This document shows, piece after piece, positions 12,291 to 22,321 of a stretch of DNA of 64,000 bases (positions are counted from its first letter, which is position 1; each line of letters opens with the position of its first letter). The notes under the pieces were generated by a model that made no database searches, was not told where the DNA came from, and saw only the letters and a program-made list of their open reading frames with translations. This stretch comes from Breviolum minutum Mf 1.05b.01 (lineage: Eukaryota > Sar > Dinophyceae > Suessiales > Symbiodiniaceae): positions 1 through 64,000 of the forward strand of contig DF239761.1 of NCBI GenBank assembly GCA_000507305.1. The letters run 5' to 3'. The position numbers were made by a program, and so were the translations under genes.

Positions 12291-14259
12291 AGACTGTTTC
12301 AGCGTGCGTTGGCAACTCCAGTAGGTTTAGGCATTTTTGGCAGCGCGAAGAAGGAGCAACTTTAGTCATGAGGGATTTTCCGGTCAAGTCTCAATGAAGA
12401 CATATCCTCAGACACCTGCACCAACGCTGCAGTGAATACAAAAAGCTATGAAACGCTGGGTCTCTTGCAGAGGTTCGATGTGAATCTACTGGCCACGTTT
12501 TTTTTGGGGGTTTTCTCTACCAGACACATATGGCCTATGCCACCATACCAGTCACATTGCGTTCCTGCACAGCTGGTGTCCCCATGGAATTGGCCAGGTT
12601 GATGCAGAAGTGAAAGGGGCATTGAAGGTGAATGGCGGTGTTGTTCACACAATTAATTGGGATTCTTTGGGTGAACAAAACAGAAGACAGAAACAAGAAA
12701 GATTGGTTGATATTGGCATTTTTTGGCATTGGTGTTATTTAGTGTTTCACTTTCCTCACTTGTTTTCAAACCATGACCAAGTATGTGGCACGGAGTTTGA
12801 ATCACATCAGCCACAAGTTGCCACAAGAACTTTTTCAAGAACCCTAAACATTTGCTTCCCAAAAAATCAATCGACTTCTCTCACGCAAGTGACTATCACT
12901 CCTTAAACATTTGGAACTCCAACCTGCCGCCAAAACTCAATCGAAACAAGTTGTGAATTGAACTCATGAAATTCAATGAATGTTTATTTTGCACCATTTA
13001 CCTAATTCATAGCACTAGCACCGCTGTTAAGAGAACAACAACCGCAGACTGTCTCATCACCTTCTCGACCGAGTCGGTGGGTGATCCTGTCACCTCATGA
13101 CAGCGGCTGGGGGTAGTTGCTCCAGCCACGCAGAACAAACGAAGCCGGGATCAATCCAGCTAGAACGACTCAAGATCAAACATGGAATGTTTGCTGGAAT
13201 GTTTGCACCGCTTCGACGTCGCCCCGAAAGCTAGCTTGGATGTTTGCATATGAAGGAGGCTGTACACTGTAGCGTCAATGCAATAGGTCAATGAGTACAT
13301 TACTGAAGACTAGAGACTCTCTCTCTACATATATTTACTCCAAAAACACACATAAGGCACTTCCAAGTCGGGATGCAGTCCCCCTGCGTCCTGTTTCAGA
13401 ATCTGCCCCTGACGACCTGTGACAGCTTTGTTCCTTTGACACAAGGGAGGTCTGAAACAGTTGGCGAGGCCACAGATGAAGTATGCCGCCAACACTGCAG
13501 ATTATGGAACCAAGCAGTGGCACCCCGTCCCCCCCACGACTGTGCACAAAGTGGATGAAGAGGTACTGCTACTACATTTTGATGACAAAAAGATACAAAA
13601 GGAACTTGTAGTACCAATTAACTTGGTCACCATGATCTTAACAGCGGCCTTCTTGCGGATGGTTGTTTACAGTTGCAAGTAGTATCAACTGATTTTCAAT
13701 GGATGCAAAAGCATTCGCTTGGACGCGGCATCATGGTTGCTAGAGTTCTCCTTGGATGAGAACCGTCACAACAAACATGGCATTGGTGCGCGAGTTCGAG
13801 CTGAGTGCTCAGCAAATCTCAATTGACGGGTCCTGCCACCAGAGCAGGTGCCTGAGGTATCCGTTGGGCCTGTTGTAGCTGATGGGAAGCACTGAGAGGT
13901 GTTTTGTCAGTGCGTTTCGTGAGGTAGACACACGTAGCACAAATCACATATGACATATGTGTGAACTACGAAGTTTCATGGTTTGCTCAGCTGTTCCATC
14001 AGCTGAATAGACAGCTTGGACGGATGACCAATTTTCTCAGGCGAAGCCGGGATTTTTTTTGATGGGCGCTGCCACACAGTACAGCTGGGTTTAAGATCAC
14101 TTTTGATGTAGAGATAAACTGATTGTCGTCCAGCCCGGGGTTTGATGCTTCCATTGAGTAATAGCTGATGTCAGTGGACAAACTGTTGTGCACTTTGAGA
14201 ATTGTGCCAATGATATTTGATGGTATGTTGTAGTAGTGCTACTCGTAAAAGTAGTCGCA

Positions 14260-14292
<33 letters not shown>

Positions 14293-15638
14293 CAAAAAAA
14301 TGAGTAATAGTAGTAGTGGCACATGATCGACTATAATTGTTTTTTTGTTCGTTGGTACAATGCATTGTTTTGATTTCTTTTTCTCTAATCGTGAAACCTT
14401 TACTTTGGCCAGCCCTGTTGCCCTCCAAGTAACCGACGGCTTGACACCAAAATATTTTGTCCTTCAAAGACGTCCCAAGTGGCAGTGAAACCATCGCGCT
14501 TTCAAGATGCTGGGACATGTAGAAATCTTGTTCATGCAACTTGTGTTTGAGGGTAATGTCCCACTAAGTGGGCCCGAAGATCGAGGTGTTAAGTTTATGA
14601 GTAACATTGATTAACGAGCTAAAATGATCCAAATCAAATTGTGTTTTCCCTTGGTGTACACCTCAGATCGATACCCTGAGTGAAGTGGGCGTCCTTTGCG
14701 TCCAGATTTGACAGCTCTCAAGTGATGAAAGTACGACACAGTTACTGGTGTGGTCCGGTGGATGTGGTAAGTCGGAATTTGACGTCAGGCACTGTGACAT
14801 GGACATGTATTCAACGGAATTAGACAAGTCCTCAGTGATAACAGAAGATCGGAGGCCACCATTCTGACTAGACAGAGAAAGAGAGAGATAGAGAAGACAA
14901 TATTTTCTAGTCACCAAGTTCACATTTTAAACTAAAAGGGTCAGTGTGATGTTTCCGTGGCTCACGAGTCTTATCGCATGTCTCAATAGTCAGCAGTGTA
15001 ACGATTTCAAATGGTCGAGGCCAAAGGACCAAGCATGGAAGCAGTTGAACATGCAGCCCACTGTAGAAAAGAGATGACTCAACTTTTGCACATGTGCTTC
15101 ATTTTTGTTTTAAGATGTGTTTTCAATGCCCAACCTTAGGGTTTCACGCCCAGACCTCCAACCAAAACAACATCAGCAATTCGAACGCATCGCAACCAGT
15201 GCTATGCCAAAAAATGTCTTGGTTTGGCACCTGGCCATGGGCGACGTGCTGACCTCGGTGACAAAACCGCCCATGAAATGTAGAAATAAGTGGGAAGCAC
15301 CACGATTCACAAGAGAAATGAATGTGAAGATGTTTTGGCCTGCTAAGGTCAGATGAGTCAGAGGCGCATTGGGATTCATAGCCAACTTGACAAGGTGATA
15401 ATGTGCAGGGGGTTTTGTCATGGATCACACCCAAATGAATAAACATATGGAATTTAACCTCTCGCGGGCTGGTTGCCAATATATTTTCAAGACGTCGCAT
15501 TTTATAAGATCATCCCTATACATGATTATACATTCATCTAATCATCCCTAGCCTATACATGTATTGCAGTATCATTGGATCATGTCAATGCGTTAGCAGC
15601 ACCAATCATTGATGAGTTGCCGGCCAGGGTCCAAACAG
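12291..15638. other. No confident gene
   Basis: I see only weak candidates: an open stretch near 12515-12612 after CTACCAG, two short protein-like frames at 13738-13890 separated by a TGA, and an open frame of 79 codons at 15117-15356 without splice support. Positions 14260-14292 are a (TAG)n microsatellite. The rest reads as intergenic DNA or long introns. Confidence 0.4.
14260..14292. repeat. (TAG)n trinucleotide microsatellite
   Basis: Eleven near-perfect TAG/AGT units, with further scattered TAG copies on both sides. Confidence 0.9.
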
Positions 15639-15702
15639 CTTTAAACTTGGTGAAGTGGTGGAGTACTACAGTGCCAGTCAAGGAGCCTGGATCCCTGCCA
15701 AG
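15639..15702 (+). CDS. SH3-like domain exon
   Basis: Lies between AAACAG and the donor GTGCTT. It encodes FKLGEVVEYYSASQG followed by AWIPAK. The GE-V-EY-S-SQ-W-PAK pattern is a small beta-barrel segment that also occurs in the exon at 36678-36717. No neighbouring exon could be assigned, so it is either part of a split gene between 15 and 17 kb or a solitary fragment. Confidence 0.45.
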
Positions 15703-16880
15703 GTGCTTGGAAAAACCACACTGATTGGACCATGATTGCCTGAAAAATGGTTGCAAATGGGATTTATCCATCCAGGTTGGATATGGTTGGATCATTTAAA
15801 AATCAAAGTCTAAGACATGTGATGAAATTGCAAGAGCTTAAGGCAAGTTCAAGATGTCAAACAGCGAAAGGGAAGCTATTGGGAGCATGGAGATTCACCA
15901 CAAAAACTGAAAGGAAAACGCTGCTAAAACCATGGTCACCAGGTGGTAGCTGTGAAAGCCAGCGGTCTTTTTGATTTGGATTGTACCTTGTCGGCATCAT
16001 AGGCTCCAGACGAATGGCCTGGCAATTGAGAAATCGACCAGGTTGAGGTTGCGTCGTAGACTTGTGAGCTAGATGTGCACTAAGACTCACCAATCTTATT
16101 TGAAGTTAGGATCATTTCCTGGGAATGGTTGCAGCATTCGTTGACCATCAAGGCTATGCAAAGACGACGGTTTTTGTTGTTAATTGTGCCCCAATTATCA
16201 GATGATGTCGGACTTTGTGTTACCAAGGGTTCGTGAACAGACTTGCAGCGGACCTAGAAGACCTGAACAGATATGACTTATTATATAATATATATTATAG
16301 AAGCATGAATCGTCGAGTTTGCAATTTTAATAGCCGACTCTTGAGCAATGCTGTACTAGCATGTATACTATATCAATCTATATCACATAGTCATAATATG
16401 TCATAATGGTTCTTGTCATGTTCATCATGTTTGGTCGCTCACCACCGGAGTAGCTTGCATATTGGTTGTCATGAGATTTGAGGTGTCATCCGTTTTTTGT
16501 TGCATCCTTATCATCACGTTTATCACCGTTATGGCTAAACCTGTATTTGTACACTGTCGCTGTATCGCCATGGTTTAAGAACATGCGGCATGATGGCATG
16601 ATGCCTCCCACGGGTTTTACACTTCACATGCATCACATGCTAAGAGTAAAAATGTACATTATTTTGCACAAATAGAATGTGGACCTTTTACCGACTTGGT
16701 AGGTAATCATCCGAAGAGCAGAACGATTGGACTGTCACTTCTAAAGCACACGACACTTCAACACAAGATCTAAAGGTGCACGTGGCTCGTGCCCTTCGTG
16801 CCCTACCCGATCTTACAGTTGTGTCACGGTGTTCAAGAGGATCTCTCGAATCAGATGCGTGAATCCTGCTGGCCAGCCTG

Positions 16881-17001
16881 ATGCTCAAAAGCTGGCGCAA
16901 AGTTTCGCTGAGTCTTCCTCCGGTCAAGTTTGCCGCCTTCATGGGAGGCAGTCTGGGGTGTTCAGGTCAAAAAGGCATGAGCAGGGCATTCAAAACTTGA
17001 A
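16881..17001 (+). CDS. Small open frame upstream of gene C
   Basis: ATG at 16881 opens a frame of about 40 codons (begins MLKSWRKVSLSLPP) ending in TGA. Another plus frame and the minus strand are also open here. Function unknown; it may be an exon or chance. Confidence 0.2.
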
Positions 17002-17175
17002 TTGGTTGCGCTTGATTTAAATAATTAAGTCCATTTACTCAATATGAGGTGACTCATGAAAGGCCATTGGAAACCAGCGACATGTTGTTGACGTCTTACC
17101 TTCTTTTCACCATTTCATCGAAGTTCGACGATTTAATGGCAGGTAGCATGTGGCAGAGTTGAATGAAAAGTGACA

Positions 17176-17194
17176 ATTGTTGTATTTTTTGCAG
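17176..17194 (+). promoter_or_regulatory. Pyrimidine tract and AG acceptor before gene C
   Basis: A T-rich tract ending in TTTTTTGCAG stands 48 bases before the start codon at 17243. Dinoflagellate mRNAs receive a spliced leader in trans at such acceptors, so this is the natural trans-splice site. A normal cis intron acceptor looks the same. Confidence 0.4.
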
Positions 17195-17242
17195 CTGTTT
17201 AAACAGTCGAGTTCCATACGCCTTTGAGATTCATCGAACACG

Positions 17243-19813
17243 ATGGATGCACAGAGCTTCAGAGATTCTTGCCTCATCATTGTCGGCGATGGAGGCAAAG
17301 CCGATGAGCTTCTCACGAAGCGCCGATTGGAGGCAGGAGGGCGTCTTATGCACATCCAGACCGAAGGCTCTGAGGATGATCGAGTGAGGTTCATCTATGC
17401 GGATACTCAAAGTGAACTTGTAGAAGAACCCTTCACGTGGCAGCCACCAGGAAAGTTCTTATTGGGTCAAGACTGGACCAGATGCGATCCAACTTGGAAA
17501 GGATCAAGAAGTGCGGGTGGCGTCAGCACAAGATGGTGTCTTCCGACATATCACTGTTGTGGACACAGATGGCAATGTGCTTATCGACATGTCTGGGGAG
17601 GTGGTTGCAAATCCAAGCCTGGAGATTGCAAGAACCTTCGATGTCGAAGTGAAGAACCCCGACTTCCACTCCTTTGGCACTCTCACTTGGCCAAAGTTTC
17701 TGCCAGCGATGCTTCTGGCATTTCTTGTCCATGTGACAGGATTTGCCGTGTCCATCTACTTTGAGCGACGTGCAACCGCTGGCACCATTCCTTTTTGGAG
17801 GAATCTGATTGTGGTCCTGGTGTGGAGCATTTGCAATGGCTCATGCTGCGTCGATCAGTGGACATGCGCCATGGCAGGTGTGAAAGCAACAGGGAGAGAG
17901 TATCTTGTGGGAAACGTGTGTGTCGTCATCTTCACGATGGGCTGTTCGTTCCTCCCCCTCTCCCGGAACAGTTTGAGCTATGGCTGCTGCGGCGTGCTGT
18001 TTGCATCCATGACTTTCTTCGCCTACATGATGACAGAGCAGGGTCCAGACTGGCGCCTGAAGGATTCCCTGCTTTGGAGTGTGGCACAATTGTCAGGAAC
18101 GGTTGGCACTGCATTAGTGATGACCACTGTTGGTGTGATGTATGCATTCTTGCTGATGCAGGGGCAGAATGTTGTGGCCACCTTTTTCCTACCACTTGGC
18201 ACAGCCTTAGCAGAGCTTGGAACTATCATCTACATGCGTAAGGTCTACAACAAGCTCGTTTGGTCCAAAAGGTCTGATGGGATTCAGAGAGTTCGAGGGG
18301 ATCAAATTTCCATTTGCGCCCCCGTTGTGATTATATGTGCCCATGGCTTTGCCGAAGCAACCCGATTTTCTGCCACTTTCTGCGGGGCAGTTCTCTCTGG
18401 TGGCTACACGGGGATTTTCACCACGGCCTTGGGCATGCTTTTGAATCTCTCTGCTCGGCTCGGTTGGTCCCGCTATGTGCTCATCCAAACTACGAAGAAG
18501 CTCTGCCAATTTAAGTGTTTCAAGTGTTTCCTGCTGCTTGCACGGATGAATTTTTGGATATTTTTGGTAATTTTTGAATCCAAGCTTTCAGAAGTAAAGA
18601 AAGCTGAAAGGTCATGAATTGGGCGGACATGAAGAATTGAATGCCAAGCTGTGTAGCTTGCAATGGTTCCAGTGAAAGGTTCTCAAAATATTTTTTGGCG
18701 AGGTTCACCAAGGCTTCATAAAGAGGTTTGTATGTGAAGCCTTCAAAACTGCAAGGTTTCCAGGGAAGCATTGGTTCCGGGACTGGAAGTGTGTATTGCT
18801 AATGCCATCTGTTTGTTTGTTCCATAGCCCGTTTTCCAACTGCAACGTTCAAGGGTGCAGAGAGCACATGAAATGGTTTTATAACCCATTCCTTGGTCGA
18901 ACTCAAGACTTCCGACGTGGAGATGTTGACAAAATGACATGATACATCTGTGTTTTCAAGTTGAATTGGTCTGAGGAAATATTGTGGAGGTCCAACGGCC
19001 ATGGCCTATTGGGCTCCATCAGCATGGAGCAAGTATCACGATGAAGTGAAACGCTTTATTGGCTATGCCCGTTTCCTTGTGGGTGCGGCTGCCATCGTTG
19101 GCCGGTGGGTCAACTATGGAGACTTCGGCTTTGCCACGTTCAACCTTCAAGCAGGTCTTGTCTTTGTGGTTGCCCTGGTCTTAGAATTCTTGGAGGACAA
19201 GATTGTGGAAGGCGAGCTGCTGCCGGTGAATGCAGTGGGGCCTGGCTTGCTAAAGGTCAATGCTGCAGGAACAAATGCTGACCCATGTCAGCTTCTTGCA
19301 GTAGAATACTCGCCAAGCAAATCAGATGATCCGTGGCGCATGCATGAGTTGCGAAAATCAGGCAGGTGCTCACAGTCAGTCTCCATCTATGCCATTGCCT
19401 CCAAAAGAAGCACCAAAAGCACAAAAACTATTGCCCCTAAGTCAGACACAGAGGAGGTTGAAGACGTAAACTTGGAGATTGAAAACACGAAGTCGGAAGA
19501 GATTGAAGAGGTTGACTTGAAGCTATCAAAGCGTGTGGCGCTGGGGCCAGCTGATGACTATGTTTGGGCGAGGTTTCGGAGATGGCTTGGACAGCCTCGT
19601 TCTTTGACACCATCTTTGCCACTTCATGGTCTTCGTCCCTTGCCATTCATGTACCACTTCTCCATCGTTGGCATCATCCTGGAAGTGACTCGGTCCTTGG
19701 TGGAGCTGTTAATTGGAGGCGGCTATCTTCGAGGGGTTTGTCCTGCTCCAGAACCTGCGGAACTTCGACTTTTTGGTTACTTTGTTTCCGAAGTGCCCAT
19801 GAGGTGCCAATGA
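17243..19813 (+). CDS. Polytopic membrane protein (gene C), two exons, one frameshift
   Basis: Exon 1 runs from ATG 17243 to 18516 and exon 2 from 18990 to TGA 19811-19813. The intron 18517-18989 is GT-AG in phase 1 and joins naturally. Exon 1 has one extra base near 17463, in a GGG run: frame 3 before it and frame 1 after it read smoothly once one G is discounted. The total is then 698 residues. The first 140 residues are soluble. About seven hydrophobic spans follow in exon 1 (for example FLPAMLLAFLVHVTGF, LIVVLVWSICNG, ATFFLPLGTALAELG) and three in exon 2 (near 19070, 19160 and 19650), with an acidic, Ser/Lys-rich loop at about 19300-19530. I do not recognise the family; transporter or channel would be guesses. 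Confidence 0.65.
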
Positions 19814-19934
19814 CCTAAGGTCATTGGGGTGGCAAGAATGCTGTTTTTTTCCCGACATGAGGCAAGTGCCTAAGTCGGGAAGCTTCGTGTTCCATTGTGT
19901 TCCTCCGACATGAGGCAAGTGCCTAAGAAGTCGG
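19807..19934. repeat. Cluster of three hairpins after gene C
   Basis: 19807-19827 is a perfect inverted repeat (CCAATGACC, TAA, GGTCATTGG) overlapping the stop codon. 19851-19879 and 19905-19934 are two copies of a second hairpin (CCGACATGAGGCA, AG, TGCCTAA, then GTCGG) 54 bases apart; the second copy has one extra AG-A step. Two near-identical hairpins in tandem resemble a mobile hairpin or MITE-like element, or a 3'-end structure. Confidence 0.6.
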
Positions 19935-20122
19935 AACTTTATATATACGTCGACGGAGGCTTGCGGCTTGCGCTTTGACCCCCAAGGCAAAACAACGACT
20001 TCTCGTGGCCGAAGTCTGAGCCTACACAACTTTTTTGTAGGCGTCAACATGCTTCAACTTTACGGCCACGCCATTCAATTGACAGGCGTGTGAGCTCCGA
20101 CCAACCTGTGTCAGCCTGAGAT

Positions 20123-20732
20123 ATGAAGGACATGTTGAGCTCACAGGTTAAGAAGTCAGAAGATGAAAACACTCTATTAAAGATTGCTAGATGCGGTCAG
20201 TGGTGCCACGAGAATCCAAACAGGAATAAGTTGATCACCCAATCTCAGCAAACTTTACAGGGCCACCTAAGCTATACCCCTTTTAAGAGGGGATTCTGGC
20301 TTCGAAGAATTTGTTTGAAGCGGTACTGATGTCAGCTTCATCTGATATCAGAAGATTGCAGCATCATTGGGTTTGGCTTGGTGAGCGCCTACGTTTTCCC
20401 CTCAGATGCCGAAAATGCCTACAGCAAGATCAGCGACTTGTCAGGGCCTCGGAGAAAGGATTGACGTGTACCTTACTGAGAACAGGAGATGATGTCGCTG
20501 TTCTGTCATGCTTTTCTTTTTTTCATGATAAACCATGATAAACCATGATGTTTACCAGCCGTTCGTTCACTGGAGTGTATTTTTTGAGAGCTGTCCCTCG
20601 CATATGGACGGTTTGGAAAGCCACAAAGTTGTTACCCAAGGAGCCACGAAACGCCTCGTCTTTTACTCCGAAAAACCTGAGGAGGAAACGCGGTGGGGCG
20701 GAAGGGGTTTGAGTTGTGAAGACTTGTTGAAG
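20123..20732 (+). CDS. Unassigned exons upstream of the retrotransposon
   Basis: Three open segments look like exons. 20123-20266 is hydrophilic (begins MKDMLSSQVKKSEDEN) and ends in CAG. 20362-20450, after GATTGCAG, encodes IIGFGLVSAYVFPSDA. 20590-20732, after TTTTGAG, includes KRLVFYSEKPEEETRW and ends at a clean GTAAGC donor. I recognise no family. They lie directly upstream of the copia insertion and may belong to the same gene as the helicase exons at 31.1-32.5 kb, but no helicase motif is visible in them. Confidence 0.35.
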
Positions 20733-21042
20733 GTAAGCAAAAGTGCATTCAAAGTCATTCAACATAGAAAACGGACATCTGAAATGATTGTTAATTCATG
20801 TTAATTCCACTTATTTGCCAAGGCGCTCTGAGAATGAAGTAATGTGTTTGAGTCAGTAGGGCTGCTCAGTTGCAAGGTAAACATTATCACAGTAGATATT
20901 ACAGAACCTGGAATGTTGATTATGTCACTATGTCTTATGAAAATGGTTATTTACCCACATCGAACGGGTAATGTAATCAACTTTCCCGGTAGACACAATG
21001 ACTCTACTGCGGAAGTATGTATTCCAGGTATAGAAATTATTT

Positions 21043-21047
21043 GAAAT
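21043..21047 (+). repeat. Target-site duplication, left copy
   Basis: GAAAT directly before the 5' LTR, identical to 30691-30695 directly after the 3' LTR. Five-base duplications are typical of Ty1/copia integrase. Confidence 0.9.
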
Positions 21048-21176
21048 TGTGTCGGCATACACTCAAATCCTCATGAGTTTGGTATCTTTCATGTCAAGGG
21101 AAACACCTTGGGACCTGATGTCATACAGGCCTTTTTGAAGCTCAAAAGAACCGCTTAGCAGGTTTCGGTTGTGTCA
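21048..21176 (+). repeat. 5' LTR
   Basis: 129 bp, begins TGTGTCGGCATACACTC and ends GGTTGTGTCA. Identical base for base to 30562-30690. Very short for a copia LTR; it must hold the promoter and the R region, but no TATA-like box is evident. Confidence 0.95.
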
Positions 21177-21191
21177 GGTTATGAGCCCAAG
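21177..21191 (+). promoter_or_regulatory. Primer-binding site matching an internal part of initiator tRNA-Met
   Basis: GGTTATGAGCCCAAG starts at the first base after the LTR. Its complement CTTGGGCTCATAACC reads as anticodon stem, loop with CAT anticodon and two further bases of a tRNA-Met, with the GGG/CCC stem of initiator tRNAs. Drosophila copia uses the same internal region (a 5' half of tRNA-iMet) as primer. A usual PBS would match the tRNA 3' end instead. Confidence 0.75.
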
Positions 21192-21223
21192 AACCTGTGC
21201 ACTTTGCCGGTTTTGACTGAGCC

Positions 21224-22321
21224 ATGGCACATGGCAGGTCGTTGTCGCTGGATGCGCTGGCGATTCGGCCCAATCCCTTTTGGAGTGGTACGGCTAGAGC
21301 GAATTGGGAGTTGAGAAGGGCCAGGCCGGCTGATCTACCTGGAAGTGATGTAGATGGCAATGAGTCGGAACTTCCTCCAATTCCTGGTGGTGACGTGGAT
21401 CCTGATTTGGCATCAGGAAGAGGCAGATCACCGAGCAGGACGTTGGAAGATAGGACTGGAAGCGGTGAAGCTACATCTATGGAGAGAAGGCGGACTAGAA
21501 CCTTTGAGACTCCTGCGAGCTGGGCTAGCAGTACTGGCAATGGGAAAGGGAGAGCAGTAAAGGAAGGTGCCCGGACTCAGGGCGAAATGCCGATCTCAGA
21601 GGATGTTCCGGTATCAGGAAAAGATGTGAGAAACCTACTTCGCGAAGAAGGGGAACGGCAAATGAAAAGGGCCAGAGGCTCTTTGGATGCGCGCGTGCAG
21701 GATGACCTCGAGCGGGCGATGGAGCGGGAGTTGCTCATGCAGATCCAGGAGGAGAATCTTCGGCTCAAAGCAGAGTTGGAGGCAGTGCAAAAGGAGGGTC
21801 AGCAGTCTACTGAATGGTCTGAGATTTCAGCTGGTGACCCACAAAGACCGACCAACTCTAGCTTGGACAGAGCCAGATATACCCCAAATGGAACGAAGGT
21901 TCCTGATGATCCCCCACCAACACATGTGGAAGATTCAGGTCAGTGGCAGGTTCCGCCATGGCCATTAGAAGCCTATGAGGTGCAGGAGATCCAAGCACCT
22001 TGTTGGAATGTCTTTTCTCATGGATATCGACCAAAAGCGCCAGGAACTTCAGGCGGCCTACATCATCAAGAACGTGGCGGCGGGACGAGATCCCGACATG
22101 AACTATGTGACGGAGAAAGGGTTGAACCATTCCCACCATCACCCGAATGGTCTATGAGGATGGAGTGGGAACTGATGCGTCTAAGACAAAGGTTGGACGA
22201 ACAAGAACGAGTTCCGGCAATGAGGGAATCAACATATTGGGGCCAACCATTCATTTCAGCCGATGCAGTCACAAGGTCCACCACCATGGGACCACGGCAC
22301 TTCGGGAATAGTTCGAGGTGA
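21224..22321 (+). CDS. gag: Copia element ORF1: N-terminal Gag region
   Basis: ATG at 21224 in good context (GAGCCATGG) opens 365 codons. The N-terminal 200 residues are rich in Pro, Gly, Arg and Asp and probably disordered. Residues about 125-190 form a charged coiled coil (contains ERELLMQIQEENLRLKAE). A proline-rich part follows. The ORF ends just inside a Gly/Asp/Arg repeat whose natural reading frame is that of the next ORF, so ORF1 and ORF2 are probably one Gag broken by a +1 frame change at about 22225-22320. Confidence 0.7.
   Translation: MAHGRSLSLDALAIRPNPFWSGTARANWELRRARPADLPGSDVDGNESELPPIPGGDVDPDLASGRGRSPSRTLEDRTGSGEATSMERRRTRTFETPASWASSTGNGKGRAVKEGARTQGEMPISEDVPVSGKDVRNLLREEGERQMKRARGSLDARVQDDLERAMERELLMQIQEENLRLKAELEAVQKEGQQSTEWSEISAGDPQRPTNSSLDRARYTPNGTKVPDDPPPTHVEDSGQWQVPPWPLEAYEVQEIQAPCWNVFSHGYRPKAPGTSGGLHHQERGGGTRSRHELCDGERVEPFPPSPEWSMRMEWELMRLRQRLDEQERVPAMRESTYWGQPFISADAVTRSTTMGPRHFGNSSR

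Noticed and set aside
13335-13682. Overlapping ORFs of 60-73 codons on both strands
   Set aside because: Several frames are open at once and none has splice signals or a family signature.
15144-15500. Minus-strand ORF of 118 codons
   Set aside because: No splice signals, no recognisable motif, and all supported genes lie on the other strand.
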